From NCBI RefSeq assembly GCF_003284975.1, contig NZ_QMEU01000003.1:80897-144896 (forward strand): a stretch of DNA of 64,000 nt, written 5' to 3'. Shown here one piece after another: positions 33,212 to 42,432 of this stretch. The stretch is from Mycobacterium colombiense (lineage in GTDB: Bacteria; Actinomycetota; Actinomycetes; Mycobacteriales; Mycobacteriaceae). Numbering within the stretch: position 1 is the stretch's first letter; every line of letters begins with the position of its first letter. A program made the translations under genes and the position numbers. The notes beneath the pieces were generated by a model. The model made no database searches and was not told the origin of the DNA. It was given only the letters and a program-made list of their open reading frames with translations.

Positions 33212-34288
33212 TCACTGCGGGAGGTAGAGCCCCTTGCCGGTGACCAGCGGCAGGTCCAGGGTGGTCACGATGCCCGGTTCGGCGGCGACCACGGCGGGGA
33301 TCGCGTTGACGACGCGCATCGCGGTGGCCACCAGGCCGGCGTGGTTGTGATCGCCCTTGCGGCTGCTCAGACAGACATCCATGGCGTAGGACGGCTCGCC
33401 GGTGATCTCGATGCGGTAGGAGCCGCCCTCCTGGGCTGGCTGCGGCCAGTCGGGGCACAGGTCGGCGCGCAGCCGGGTGACGTGTTCGAGGACGACCACG
33501 GGGTGGCCGTCGACCTTGCCGAACACTTCGAAGCGCAGCGCCGCGGCGGTGCCCTTGGCGATGTGGCCCGAGGAGATGTCGAAGTCCTCGGGGGCCGGGA
33601 CGCGGACGTAGTCCTGGGTGACCTCGTCGAGTGAAACGCCCAAACCCGCGGCGATCTGGCGGATCACCGATCCCCACGCCAGGCTGAGCACGCCGGGCTG
33701 CAGCAGCATGGGGATGTCGTCCAGCGGCTTGCCGAACCCCATGACGTCGAACATGACCGCGGCGCTGTCATAGGTGGCGTAGTCGACGATCTCCATGCAC
33801 CGGATCTGCTGGATGCTCTGGCAGGTGCCGGCCAGCGCCAACGGCAGCAGGTCGTTGGCGAAGCCGGGATCGATACCGTTGACATAGAGGCTCGAATTAC
33901 CTTGTTGCGCAGCATCTTCCAGGGGCTTGATAAGCTCCTCGGGGATCACCTGCCACGGGTACTGCAAGAACACCGGGCCGCTGCCGACGATGTTGATTCC
34001 GGCTGCCAGGACGCGCCGGTAGTCCTCGAGCGCCTCGGGCAGCCGGTTGTCGGCCAGCGCGTTGTACACGGCGCACTGCGGCCCGGTGGCGAGCACGGCA
34101 TCCAGGTCGGTGCTCGCCAGCACGCCGGTCGAGTCGGTAAGTCCCGCAAGCTCTGCCGCGTCCTTGCCGGCCTTGGCTTCGGACGAGACCCAGACGCCTT
34201 TGAGGTCGAACTCCGGATTGGTGATGAGCGCCCGCAGGGCGTGGATACCGACGTTGCCGGTGCCCAATTGGACGACGGGGATGGGCAT
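33212..34288 (-). CDS. DapB-like NAD(P)H-dependent reductase (Rv0926c type)
   Basis: 358 residues. The N-terminal Rossmann fold has VVQLGTGNVGIHALRALI and GVWVSSEAKAGKDAAELAGL; the C-terminal region (GIDPGFANDLLPLALAG, YATYDSAAVMFDVMGFG) matches the actinobacterial family annotated as dihydrodipicolinate reductase or 2,4-diaminopentanoate dehydrogenase-like. The real DapB is normally elsewhere, so this is not lysine biosynthesis. 24 bp behind the SDR at 35104 and probably in one transcript under the KstR-type box. Substrate may be a sterol-derived ketone or amine; unproven. Confidence 0.8.
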   Translation of the reverse strand: MPIPVVQLGTGNVGIHALRALITNPEFDLKGVWVSSEAKAGKDAAELAGLTDSTGVLASTDLDAVLATGPQCAVYNALADNRLPEALEDYRRVLAAGINIVGSGPVFLQYPWQVIPEELIKPLEDAAQQGNSSLYVNGIDPGFANDLLPLALAGTCQSIQQIRCMEIVDYATYDSAAVMFDVMGFGKPLDDIPMLLQPGVLSLAWGSVIRQIAAGLGVSLDEVTQDYVRVPAPEDFDISSGHIAKGTAAALRFEVFGKVDGHPVVVLEHVTRLRADLCPDWPQPAQEGGSYRIEITGEPSYAMDVCLSSRKGDHNHAGLVATAMRVVNAIPAVVAAEPGIVTTLDLPLVTGKGLYLPQ

Positions 34289-34312
34289 GACGTGCTCCTC
34301 AGTGGTCGGGGG

Positions 34313-35104
34313 TCACAGATCCGGGACGGGGATGTCGAGGTTGGGGAAGGTGAGGCCGCCGTCGACCTCGAGCGTCTTGCCGGTGAGGAAGCTGCCCGCG
34401 GGGGAGGCCAAATAAACTGCGGCAGCGGCGATGTCGACGGGATCGCCGAGACGGCGCATCGGTGTGGCCTTCTCCATCGGTGCCCGCAGTTCGTCGTTGG
34501 AGGCCACCACGTCCAGTGCGGAGGTCAAAATCGACCCCGGGGCGATCGCGTTGACCCGAATCCGCGGGCACAGGTCCAGCGCGGTCAACCGGGTGTAGTG
34601 CGACAGCGCGGCCTTGGCGGTGCCGTAGGCGGCGAAACCACGCCCGGCCAGCCGGCCCATGGTCGAGGTGATGTTGATGATGCTGCCGCCGTCGGAGTGC
34701 TCCAGCATCAGCGGCACCGCCGCCAGCGTCAGCGCGTGGGCCGTGGCGACGTTGAAGGTGAAGGCGTCCTTGAGATCCTTGGTCGACGTGGTCAGCAGCG
34801 TGTTGGGCATGGTCCCGCCGACGTTGTTGACGACGATGTCTAGTTTTCCGAAGGCCTCGACGGCCTGACCGGCGAGCTCCGCGGTGGACTCGGGGTGCGC
34901 CAAGTCGGCGGCCACCACGTGGGCCCGCCGCCCGACCGCGCGGACCTGCTCGGCGACGGCTTCTAGTTGCGATTCCGTGCGCGAGGCGATGAGAACATCC
35001 GCGCCCGCCTCGGCGAAGGCCAGCGCGATGGCCGCCCCGAGGCCGCGGCCTGCACCGGTGATGACGGCGACTTTGTCGTCGAGACGGAACCTGTCAAGGA
35101 TCAT
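34313..35104 (-). CDS. Short-chain dehydrogenase/reductase (Rv0927c type)
   Basis: 263 residues. [25 protein letters not shown] (NAG variant), Ser in INITSTM and YGTAK, C-terminus [15 protein letters not shown]. Classical NAD(P)-dependent SDR, likely acting on a hydroxy-steroid or hydroxyacyl group given the KstR-type operator 70 bp upstream. The ATG at 35104 follows AGAGG; the frame is open further upstream but carries no family sequence there. First gene of a minus-strand unit with the DapB-like reductase. Confidence 0.88.
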   Translation of the reverse strand: MILDRFRLDDKVAVITGAGRGLGAAIALAFAEAGADVLIASRTESQLEAVAEQVRAVGRRAHVVAADLAHPESTAELAGQAVEAFGKLDIVVNNVGGTMPNTLLTTSTKDLKDAFTFNVATAHALTLAAVPLMLEHSDGGSIINITSTMGRLAGRGFAAYGTAKAALSHYTRLTALDLCPRIRVNAIAPGSILTSALDVVASNDELRAPMEKATPMRRLGDPVDIAAAAVYLASPAGSFLTGKTLEVDGGLTFPNLDIPVPDL

Positions 35105-35173
35105 GGCGGCCTCTCTTCGTTTCGGTGTCAGCCGACACGGTAGCAAGCCGCGCCGTCTCGGAACGGGCATTTC

Positions 35174-35187
35174 TGGAACAGGTTCTA
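35174..35187. promoter_or_regulatory. KstR-type operator upstream of SDR (TnnAACnnGTTnnA)
   Basis: TGGAACAGGTTCTA fits the published KstR consensus TnnAACnnGTTnnA at every fixed base. It lies 70 bp upstream of the SDR gene at 34313-35104. KstR is the cholesterol-catabolism repressor of mycobacteria and rhodococci. A second exact match occurs at 51977-51990. Confidence 0.65.
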
Positions 35188-35229
35188 CTTTTGCATACGG
35201 GCCGGTCGACGCCACACGAAGACGAAGTT

Positions 35230-35509
35230 TGCCCGCACCCGGTGCCACCCTCACCGGCCGGGGCAACGACTTGGTCGTCGACACCTTCTCGTTCGATAGG
35301 CCGACCCGGCCGGGGTCCTACCCGATCGTGTTGGTCAGCTACGAGATCGTGTGTTCGAAATACCCGACCCACAGGTGGGTGCGGCGGTGAAGGCGTTTCT
35401 GCAGAGCACCATCGGGAGCGCGCAGGACGGACTGGCGGACAACGGATACATCCCGCTACCGGCGCCATTCAAGTCCCGGCTGTCGGCTGCCATCGACGCC
35501 ATCTCGTGA
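35230..35509 (+). pseudogene. Relic of a pstS 3' end (phosphate-binding lipoprotein fragment)
   Basis: Translation gives [15 protein letters not shown], then [17 protein letters not shown] in one frame, then after a one-base deletion near 35364 [29 protein letters not shown] and [11 protein letters not shown] to a TGA at 35507-35509. These match residues of the intact PstS at 36590-36866 nearly one for one. Only the last 90 or so residues remain, with no start or lipobox. In M. tuberculosis, as I recall, a second pst unit (pstS3-pstC2-pstA1) precedes this locus; this is probably its remnant or a duplication scar. Confidence 0.85.
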
Positions 35510-35633
35510 TTCGCCGAACGGGCCCTCGCCGAAGGGGCCATTTTCTTTGCTGCCCCACGCTTTCCAGGTGACATCGCGTTCGGCCCCCGCCCACGTCGAC
35601 GCTGGTCGCCGACGCGTTCAGCGGCGATCGCCG

Positions 35634-35671
35634 AACAGTTTGCTCACAGTTAACCTTGTTACTGTTAGCTT
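35634..35671 (+). promoter_or_regulatory. Candidate RegX3/PHO-box-like repeats upstream of pstS
   Basis: ACAGTT occurs at 35635-35640 and 35646-35651, exactly 11 nt apart, followed by GTTAACC and GTTACTGTTAGC. Direct repeats of about 11 nt are how actinobacterial PhoP/RegX3 response regulators bind phosphate-starvation promoters. The GTTCACC consensus itself is only partly met, so the call is tentative. Confidence 0.35.
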
Positions 35672-35753
35672 CGTGGCTGCGAGACGGGCCGGTCGGGGCG
35701 CAGCGTTACCGACCGGCGGCGATGCTGTTTCATCCCTACCGTAAGGAAGCGAA

Positions 35754-36866
35754 TTGAAACTCAACCGATTTGGCGCCGTGCTCAGTGTCGCCAGCGCCGC
35801 AGCGCTGGCGCTGTCCGGATGCGGAAGCGACAACAACGGCGCCGGCGCAAGTGCTACCAGCGGATCCGCATCGGGCAAGGTGAGCTGCGGCGGGGCGAAG
35901 ACCCTCAAGGCGAGCGGTTCGACGGCCCAGGCCAATGCGATGACCCGCTTCGTCAACGCGTTCGAGCAGGCCTGCCCCGGCCAGACGCTGAACTACACCG
36001 CCAACGGTTCGGGTGCGGGAATCAGCGAATTCAACGGCAAGCAAACGGATTTCGGCGGTTCGGATTCGCCCCTGGCGCCGAACGAATACGCCGCGGCGCA
36101 ACAACGGTGCGGTTCGCCGGCGCTGAATCTCCCGGTGGTATTCGGTCCGATCGCCATCACCTACAACGTCACCGGCGTCAATTCGCTGAGCCTGGATGGC
36201 GCCACGGCCGCGAAGATCTTCAACGGCGCGATCACGACGTGGAATGACCCCGCGATCCAGGCGCTCAATCCCGGCGTCACGTTGCCCGGCGAACCGATCC
36301 ATGTCGTGTTCCGCAACGACGAATCCGGCACCACGGACAACTTCCAGAAGTACCTCGATGCCGCCGCCGACGGCGCATGGGGCAAGGGTGCCGGAAAGAC
36401 CTTTAAGGGCGGGGTCGGCGAGGGAGCCAAGGGCAACGACGGCACCTCGGCGGCGATCAAGGCCACCGAAGGATCCATCACATACAACGAGTGGTCGTTC
36501 GCCCAGGCGCAGAAACTGAACATGGCCAAGATCGTCACCTCGGCCGGCCCGGACGCGGTGTCGATCAGCGCCGACTCGGCGGGCAAGACTATCGCCGGCG
36601 CCAAAATCGCCGGCCAGGGTAACGACCTGGTGCTCGACACGCTCTCGTTCTACAAGCCGACCCAGGCCGGTTCCTACCCGATTGTGTTGGCGACCTACGA
36701 GATCGTCTGCTCGAAGTATCCCGACGCCCAGATCGGTACCGCGGTCAAGGCGTTCCTGCAGAGCACCATCGGCGCCGGGCAGAACGGCCTGGCCGACAAC
36801 GGCTACATCCCGATCCCTGACGCGTTCAAAGCGAGGTTGTCTGCTTCCATCAACGCGATCACATAA
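35754..36866 (+). CDS. pstS: Phosphate ABC transporter substrate-binding lipoprotein PstS
   Basis: 370 residues. Signal peptide with lipobox LSGC (lipidated Cys23), then [38 protein letters not shown] and [11 protein letters not shown], the residues that enclose phosphate. The mature protein is anchored outside the membrane and delivers phosphate to PstC/PstA. TTG start with AAGGAAG 4 nt upstream. First gene of pstS-pstC-pstA. Expected to be induced by low phosphate through SenX3-RegX3. Closest position in M. tuberculosis is pstS1 (Rv0934), by order only. Confidence 0.96.
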   Translation: MKLNRFGAVLSVASAAALALSGCGSDNNGAGASATSGSASGKVSCGGAKTLKASGSTAQANAMTRFVNAFEQACPGQTLNYTANGSGAGISEFNGKQTDFGGSDSPLAPNEYAAAQQRCGSPALNLPVVFGPIAITYNVTGVNSLSLDGATAAKIFNGAITTWNDPAIQALNPGVTLPGEPIHVVFRNDESGTTDNFQKYLDAAADGAWGKGAGKTFKGGVGEGAKGNDGTSAAIKATEGSITYNEWSFAQAQKLNMAKIVTSAGPDAVSISADSAGKTIAGAKIAGQGNDLVLDTLSFYKPTQAGSYPIVLATYEIVCSKYPDAQIGTAVKAFLQSTIGAGQNGLADNGYIPIPDAFKARLSASINAIT

Positions 36867-36878
36867 CCTGAGGTGGTC

Positions 36879-37871
36879 GTGACACGAGGAACAGCAATCA
36901 GCCCGTCGACCACGGAGAAGCCGGCACTCACAGCGTTGAGTGAACACGTGGGACGGCGTGCCGATCGACTGTTCAAGCTGATCGCCGCCGCCGCCGGTTC
37001 GACGATCGTGATTGCGATCCTGCTGATCGCGGTGTTCTTGTTGCTGCGCGCCGTCCCGTCGTTGCGCGTTAACCACGCGAACTTCTTCACCAGCGCCAAA
37101 TTCAGCACCAGCGACCCGCACAACCTCGCGTTCGGTATCCGCGACCTGCTCATGGTCACGGTTCTGAGTTCGCTCAGCGCGCTGGTGCTGGCCGTTCCCG
37201 TCTCCGTCGGCATCGCTGTGTTCCTCACCCAGTACGCACCGAAGCGGCTGGCGCGCCCGTTCGGCGCGGTGGTGGATCTGCTCGCCGCCGTGCCGTCGAT
37301 CATCTTCGGGCTGTGGGGAATTTTCGTGCTGGCACCCCAGATCGAGCCGGTGGCGGCCTATCTCAATCGCCACCTCGGCTGGTTTTTCCTGTTCAAGCAG
37401 GGCAACGTCTCGTTGGCCGGCGGTGGGACCATCTTCACCGCCGCCGTGGTGCTCTCGGTGATGATCCTGCCGATCGTCACCTCCGTCTCGCGTGAGGTGT
37501 TTCGGCAGACCCCGCACATCCAGATGGAAGCGGCTCAGGCGCTGGGCGCCACCAAATGGGAAGTGGTGCGGATGACCGTGCTGCCGTTCGGCCGCAGCGG
37601 TGTGATCGCGGCCTCGATGCTCGGGTTGGGGCGTGCGCTGGGCGAAACCGTGGCGGTGCTGATCATCCTGCGGTCGGCTGCCCGCCCGGGCAGCTGGTCG
37701 CTGTTCGACGGCGGCTACACGTTCGCGTCGAAGATCGCCTCGGCGGCCGCGGAGTTCAGCGAGCCGTTGCCCACGGGGGCGTATATCTCGGCGGGGTTCG
37801 CGCTGTTCGTCTTGACGTTCGTCGTCAACGCGCTCGCGCGGGCGATCGCCGGCGGCAAGGTCAACGGATGA
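36879..37871 (+). CDS. pstC: Phosphate ABC transporter permease PstC
   Basis: 330 residues, six predicted membrane helices (first: [20 protein letters not shown]). The cytoplasmic coupling motif is [20 protein letters not shown], the EAA loop that contacts the ATPase Pst[21 protein letters not shown] and [19 protein letters not shown] match the PstC family. The GTG at 36879 is preferred over one at 36873, which overlaps the ribosome-binding GAGGTGG. 12 bp after pstS. Downstream lies a repeat array before pstA. Confidence 0.93.
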   Translation: MTRGTAISPSTTEKPALTALSEHVGRRADRLFKLIAAAAGSTIVIAILLIAVFLLLRAVPSLRVNHANFFTSAKFSTSDPHNLAFGIRDLLMVTVLSSLSALVLAVPVSVGIAVFLTQYAPKRLARPFGAVVDLLAAVPSIIFGLWGIFVLAPQIEPVAAYLNRHLGWFFLFKQGNVSLAGGGTIFTAAVVLSVMILPIVTSVSREVFRQTPHIQMEAAQALGATKWEVVRMTVLPFGRSGVIAASMLGLGRALGETVAVLIILRSAARPGSWSLFDGGYTFASKIASAAAEFSEPLPTGAYISAGFALFVLTFVVNALARAIAGGKVNG

Positions 37872-37885
37872 GGCCCGGGCCGCAG

Positions 37886-38156
37886 GAGTGGCGCTCGTGA
37901 CCCGCGTCGCGACGATGCAGAGCGAAGCGATGAGGAGGAGTGGCGCTCGTGACCCGCGTCGCGACGATGCAGAGCGAAGCGATGAGGAGGAGTGGCGCTC
38001 GTGACCCGCGTCGCGACGATGCAGAGCGAAGCGATGAGGAGGAGTGGCGCTCGTGACCCGCGCCGCGACGATGCAGAGCGAAGCGATGAGGAGGAGTGGC
38101 GCTCGTGACCCGCGTCGCGACGATGCAGAGCGAAGCGATGAGGAGGAGTGGCGCTA
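37886..38156 (+). repeat. MIRU-type tandem repeat, five 52-bp units plus a partial copy, between pstC and pstA
   Basis: Five copies of 52 bp begin at 37886, 37938, 37990, 38042 and 38094 and differ by a single base (C for T in copy four); a partial sixth copy leads into pstA. Each unit carries GAGGAGGAG, then GTGACCCGCGT, GACGATGCAGAGCGAAGCGA and a TGA in another frame, the design of mycobacterial interspersed repetitive units, which sit between operon genes with overlapping start and stop signals. The length is not a multiple of three, so copies change the frame. It provides the ribosome site for pstA. Copy number is likely variable between strains. Confidence 0.9.
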
Positions 38157-39059
38157 GTGACGGCTGAAGCGCTCGACCGGCCGGTCAAGGTCGAGGTATT
38201 CAGGCCGCTGAGCTTTCGGCGCCGGATCACCAACAACACCGCGACCATCTTCTTCCTCGGCTCGTTCTGCGTCGCGCTGGTGCCACTGATCTGGGTGCTC
38301 TGGATCGTCATCGAACGCGGCTGGTACGCCGTGACGCGGTCGGGGTGGTGGACCCATTCGCTGCACGGCGTGCTGCCGGAACAGTTCTCCGGCGGCGTCT
38401 ACCACGCGCTGTACGGCACGCTGGTGCAGGCCGGGGTGGCCGCGGCCCTGGCCGTACCTCTCGGCCTGATGACCGCGGTGTTCCTGGTCGAATACGGATC
38501 CGGGCGCCTGGTGCGCCTGACGACGTTCATGGTCGACGTGCTCGCCGGGGTGCCCTCGATCGTTGCGGCGCTGTTCATTTTCAGCCTCTGGATCGCCACG
38601 CTGGGCTTCCAGCAAAGTTCGTTCGCGGTGTCGCTGGCGCTGGTCTTGCTGATGTTGCCGGTGGTGGTGCGCTCGGCCGAGGAGATGCTGCGGCTGGTGC
38701 CCGACGACCTGCGTGAAGCCAGCTACGCGCTCGGTGTGTCCAAATGGAAGACCATCGTGCGGATCGTCTTCCCGATCGCGATGCCCGGCATCGTGTCCGG
38801 CATCCTGCTGTCCATTGCGCGGGTGATCGGCGAAACGGCGCCGGTGCTGGTGCTGGTCGGCTACAGCCGGTCGATCAACCTCGACATCTTCCATGGCAAC
38901 ATGGCTTCACTGCCGCTGTTGATCTACACCGAGCTCACCAACCCTGAACACGCGGGCTTCCTGCGGATCTGGGGTGCGGCGCTGACGCTGATCATCATGG
39001 TCGCCGTCATCAACATCGTCGCCGCGCTGACCCGTTTCCTGGCCACGCGCAAACGCTGA
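38157..39059 (+). CDS. pstA: Phosphate ABC transporter permease PstA
   Basis: 300 residues, about six helices. The EAA loop is REASYALGVSKWKTIVRIVF, and LTTFMVDVLAGVPSIVAALF and IARVIGETAPVLVLVGYS are PstA hallmarks. GTG at 38157 is chosen because AGGAGG lies 10 nt upstream, whereas the GTG at 38148 is too close to it. The ribosome site is supplied by the last MIRU unit. No pstB follows; the ATPase must come from elsewhere. Converges on ku with 6 bp between. Confidence 0.93.
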   Translation: MTAEALDRPVKVEVFRPLSFRRRITNNTATIFFLGSFCVALVPLIWVLWIVIERGWYAVTRSGWWTHSLHGVLPEQFSGGVYHALYGTLVQAGVAAALAVPLGLMTAVFLVEYGSGRLVRLTTFMVDVLAGVPSIVAALFIFSLWIATLGFQQSSFAVSLALVLLMLPVVVRSAEEMLRLVPDDLREASYALGVSKWKTIVRIVFPIAMPGIVSGILLSIARVIGETAPVLVLVGYSRSINLDIFHGNMASLPLLIYTELTNPEHAGFLRIWGAALTLIIMVAVINIVAALTRFLATRKR

Positions 39060-39065
39060 GCGGGC

Positions 39066-39983
39066 TTACTTCGACGACGCTTTCGAGGCCGTCTTCTTGG
39101 CGGGAGCCTTCTTGGCAGCCGTCTTTTTGGCCGGGGCCTTTTTCGCCGCGGCTTTCTTCGCGGGAGCCTTCTTCGCGGGTGCCTTGCCGTTACCGGAGCG
39201 CGCCTTGACGCTGGCCTCCAGCTTGGCGAGCAGGTCGGAGACGTCTTCGGTCTCGTCCAGCTCCTTCGGCTTCTCTTCGGTGGTAAACGCCTCTCCGCCT
39301 TCGAGTTTGGCTTGGACCAGCTCGTGCAGCTGCTCCTGGTAGTCGTCGTGGTAGCGGTCGGGGTTGAACTCCTCGGCCATCGAATCCACCACCTGCCCGG
39401 CCATTTTGAGCTCGGCGGGTTTGACCTCGACCTTCTTGTCCAGGATCGGAAAGTCCGGGTCGCGAATCTCGTCGGGCCACAACAACGTGTGGATCACCAT
39501 CACGTCGCGTTTGCCGAAGTCCTTGACACGCAAAGCCGCCAGCCGGGTCTTGTTGCGCAGCGTGAAATGCACGATCGCCATCCGATCCGTCTCGGCCAGC
39601 GTCTTGGCCAGCAGCACATAGGATTTCGATGACTTCGAGTCGGGCTCCAGGAAATAGCTGCGGTCGAACAACATCGGGTCCACGTCGCTGGCCGGCACGA
39701 ACTCCAGCACCTCGATCTCGCGGCTGCGCTCCTCGGGGAGCGTGGCGATGTCGTCGTCGGTGATGATGACCGTCCGGCCGTCGTCGGATTCGTAGGCGCG
39801 GGCGATGTCACGGTATTCGACGACCTCGCCGTCCACCTCGCAAATCCGCTGGTATCGGATGCGGCCGTTGTCCTTGGCGTGCACCTGGTGGAACTTGATG
39901 TCGTGATCCTGGGTGGCGCTGTACACCTTGACCGGGACATTCACCAGCCCAAACGCGATGGAACCCTTCCAGATGGAGCGCAT
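39066..39983 (-). CDS. ku: Bacterial NHEJ DNA end-binding protein Ku
   Basis: 305 residues. The Ku core occupies about 1-260 (RSIWKGSIAFGLVNVPVKVY, CEVDGEVVEYRDIARAYE, DRMAIVHFTLRNKTRLAALR). A lysine-rich tail of about 42 residues follows, made of repeats such as APAKKAPAKK and AAKKAPAKKTA. Homodimeric Ku rings bind broken DNA ends and recruit LigD. The tail, as in M. smegmatis, probably adds DNA binding; the M. tuberculosis protein is shorter. ATG start. Same strand and 97 bp downstream of the polyol operon; ligD is 5 kb away on the opposite strand. Confidence 0.96.
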   Translation of the reverse strand: MRSIWKGSIAFGLVNVPVKVYSATQDHDIKFHQVHAKDNGRIRYQRICEVDGEVVEYRDIARAYESDDGRTVIITDDDIATLPEERSREIEVLEFVPASDVDPMLFDRSYFLEPDSKSSKSYVLLAKTLAETDRMAIVHFTLRNKTRLAALRVKDFGKRDVMVIHTLLWPDEIRDPDFPILDKKVEVKPAELKMAGQVVDSMAEEFNPDRYHDDYQEQLHELVQAKLEGGEAFTTEEKPKELDETEDVSDLLAKLEASVKARSGNGKAPAKKAPAKKAAAKKAPAKKTAAKKAPAKKTASKASSK

Positions 39984-40080
39984 GCAGATCAGTATGCCCG
40001 GCGGGCCTGCGGCAAAACAGCACGACGAGGCTACGACCTTGGTCGTTGGACCGGGCCCGGCGCACCGACGCGAGGCGCCC

Positions 40081-40989
40081 CTAGCGACGCGAAGCGGCGT
40101 CCAGCGCAGCCCGGTCCGGCAGGTCAGCTCCCGCGCGGGCGACGGTCAGCGCCGCACACATGCTCGCCGTCTCGAGTGCCGCCGTCAGCGCGTCCACGTC
40201 GATCCCGCGCAACGCGGCGCGCCGGTCACCGCCCAACGATCCCGATTCCCACAGCGCGTCAAGCAGGCCGGCCATGAAGGAGTCGCCGGCCCCGACGGTG
40301 TCCACCACGCGGACCGCGCGGGTCGGTACCCGGGCGACCCCGGCCGCGCAGAAAGCCACCGCGCCGCGGTCGGCCATCGTCATCGCCACGATCGCGGGTC
40401 CCAACCGCAGCCATGTCTGCGCGATCTGCTCGGGCGGCTGCGTGGAGTCGATCCAGCGCAGGTCTTCCTCGCTGACTTTCACGATGTCGCTACGTTCGAT
40501 GAGATGCTCGATGCGCGCGACGGCCGGCTCCCGATCGGCGATCAGCGACGGCCGCACGTTGGGATCGAAAGTGACGGTGGCCGAGATGCGATAGGTGTCG
40601 ATCAGCGCCGCCACCGCCAGGCAGCCCGGATCCTGCACGGCGGCAATCGATCCGGTGTGCACGAAAAGCGGCGGCGCGACCGGCGGGGTTCCGGAGAGCC
40701 GCCAGTCCAGATCGAAAACATAGTTGGCCGAGCCGTCTTCAGCGATCGTTGAACGCGCGGTCGCGGTGCGCCGCGCCGTCGTGCTATCCGAAAGCAATTG
40801 CACGCCCGCGGATTCGACGTAGTCGGCGATGCGCCTGCCGTACGCGTCGTCGGCGATGGAGGTCAGGAAGTCGACCTCGCGGCCCAGCCGGCCGAGCCCG
40901 ACGGCGACGTTGAGCGGGCTGCCGCCGACATGCTCGTCGGCCTCGACGATGTCGATCAGCGACTCGCCGATGACCAGGCCACGGGTCAT
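40081..40989 (-). CDS. PfkB-family sugar kinase (fructokinase-like)
   Basis: 302 residues. PfkB signatures: GGSPLNVAVGLGRLG near the start and DTVGAGDSFMAGLLDA with the catalytic Asp in GAGD near the end. It phosphorylates a sugar such as fructose on C1 or C6, or a related ketose, with ATP. The start overlaps the stop of the upstream polyol dehydrogenase (ATGA), so it acts on that enzyme's product: mannitol or arabitol is oxidised to a ketose, then phosphorylated. It ends the operon ahead of ku. Sugar specificity inferred. Confidence 0.88.
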   Translation of the reverse strand: MTRGLVIGESLIDIVEADEHVGGSPLNVAVGLGRLGREVDFLTSIADDAYGRRIADYVESAGVQLLSDSTTARRTATARSTIAEDGSANYVFDLDWRLSGTPPVAPPLFVHTGSIAAVQDPGCLAVAALIDTYRISATVTFDPNVRPSLIADREPAVARIEHLIERSDIVKVSEEDLRWIDSTQPPEQIAQTWLRLGPAIVAMTMADRGAVAFCAAGVARVPTRAVRVVDTVGAGDSFMAGLLDALWESGSLGGDRRAALRGIDVDALTAALETASMCAALTVARAGADLPDRAALDAASRR

Positions 40990-42398
40990 CGCACCAAGGC
41001 CTCCAGCGTCGCGCGGGCGCCCTTGTGGTGCAACGAGTCCAGCGCCCAGGTGTAGGCCTGGACGAAGCGCGGCTGGTGGGCCAAATCGCCGAACACGGCC
41101 GCGATTTCGATGAACGCCGTGGGATTCTCGTACTGCGAACGCGCGATCGGGATCAGCGAATCCGCAAGCTGATCCACCACCTCGTACGGCTTACCCCACT
41201 CGTCGGTGCCTTCGGCGTAGCGGGCCCAGCTCGCCACCACCGCGGCCGCCACCCGAACCGGGCCGTCGCTGGCCAGGTTGTCGCAGATCACCGGGATCAA
41301 CCATTTCGGAATGCGATCCGACGAATAGGCGCACAACCGCGCCACCGTGTCGCGCACACCTGGGTTGGAGAACCGCTCGACCAGCGTGCGGGTGTAATCG
41401 TGCAGGTCGATCCCAGGGACCGGCGGCAACGTCGGGATGGCCTCGGATTCGAAGTAGGCAAGCAAGAATTCGGCGAACAACGGATCGCTCGCGGCCTCGT
41501 GGACGAACGTGAAGCCGCACAGATGGGCGAAGTAGGCCAGGCACTGATGGCCCGCGTTGAGCAGTCGCAGCTTCATCAGCTCGTACGGGGCGACATCCTC
41601 GACCAGCAGCACGCCCGCCTTTTCCAGCGGCGGCCTGCCGTCGGCGAAATCATCCTCGAGCACCCAGGCGGTGAACGGCTCGGCCACCACCGGCCACCGG
41701 TCGTTGATGCCGAAATCTCGCCGCACCTCGGCGGCCATCTGCAGGGTCGTCGCCGGGGTGATCCGGTCGACCATCGAACTGGGGAACCGGGCCCGTTCAT
41801 CGATCCACTGCGCCAGTGCGGGGCCCCGGCTTTCGGCGTTCGCCAGTACGGCCCGGCGGGCGATCTCACCGTTGTTCTCGATGTTGTCGCACGACACGAT
41901 CGTCGGCGCGGGGAGCCCACGCCGGCGACGCCGGTCCAGGGCGTCGACGATCAACGCGAAGGCGGGCCCGTCCGGGTCCCGATACCCGCCCTCGGTGATG
42001 GTCAGCGAAATGATCCGGGTGGTCGGTGCCGCAAGCACTTCCACCGCCGGCTCCGGATCGTCGGGGGCGTAGTGGTAGTCGATGATTGAGCCGATCACGT
42101 GGGCGTCCCGGCTACCGTCGGGCTTTTCCAGGATCAGCGTGTAGAGCCCGTCCTGACCGTCGAGCACATCGCGCATCGTCCAGTCGGCGGGCATCACCCC
42201 GACCCCGCAGATGCCCCACTCGCGCGCCAGGCCCTGCTGCAGTAGCAGATTGAGGTACGCGGCCTGATGCGCGCGGTGGAAATGACCCGCGCCGATATGC
42301 GCGATGCCGACGCTCACGCTGCCGCGGTCGTAGGTCGGCGCCTCGATCGGCAGCGTCGCGAGCGTCGCATTGTTCAGCTTGATTCCGCCAGCCTCCAT
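40986..42398 (-). CDS. Mannitol-dehydrogenase-family polyol oxidoreductase (copy 1)
   Basis: 470 residues. The NAD-binding motif is GIAHIGAGHFHRAHQA near residue 31-45; the catalytic segment is K-x4-N-x2-H in MKLRLLNAGHQCLAY; VSCDNIENNGEI and SMVDRITPATT are family-typical. It oxidises D-mannitol, D-arabitol or D-altritol-like polyols to ketoses, or the reverse for uronates. GGAGGAG lies just before the ATG. 34 bp separate it from the HAD gene; it overlaps the kinase by 4 bp. Related to copy 2 at 43287 but clearly diverged. Confidence 0.9.
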   Translation of the reverse strand: MEAGGIKLNNATLATLPIEAPTYDRGSVSVGIAHIGAGHFHRAHQAAYLNLLLQQGLAREWGICGVGVMPADWTMRDVLDGQDGLYTLILEKPDGSRDAHVIGSIIDYHYAPDDPEPAVEVLAAPTTRIISLTITEGGYRDPDGPAFALIVDALDRRRRRGLPAPTIVSCDNIENNGEIARRAVLANAESRGPALAQWIDERARFPSSMVDRITPATTLQMAAEVRRDFGINDRWPVVAEPFTAWVLEDDFADGRPPLEKAGVLLVEDVAPYELMKLRLLNAGHQCLAYFAHLCGFTFVHEAASDPLFAEFLLAYFESEAIPTLPPVPGIDLHDYTRTLVERFSNPGVRDTVARLCAYSSDRIPKWLIPVICDNLASDGPVRVAAAVVASWARYAEGTDEWGKPYEVVDQLADSLIPIARSQYENPTAFIEIAAVFGDLAHQPRFVQAYTWALDSLHHKGARATLEALVR

Positions 42399-42432
42399 TG
42401 GCCAACTCCTCCCCGGGTCAGTGCCCGGATCG

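Larger units (their letters stand above)
35105..35753. other. Intergenic region with KstR-type box, pstS relic and pst promoter
   Basis: 649 bp without an intact gene. From left to right it holds the upstream region of the SDR with a KstR-type box (35174-35187), a decayed pstS 3' end (35230-35509), about 120 bp without recognisable features, and the promoter of the intact pstS. Entries for the parts are given separately. Confidence 0.7.

Noticed and set aside
35736..37517. A 593-codon minus-strand frame opposite pstS and pstC
   Set aside because: Shadow of two well-supported genes; composition is low-complexity Arg/Gly/Asp.
37886..38156. Tandem repeats considered as a CRISPR array
   Set aside because: Units are contiguous and 52 bp with no unique spacers, and no cas gene is near; they are MIRU-type.
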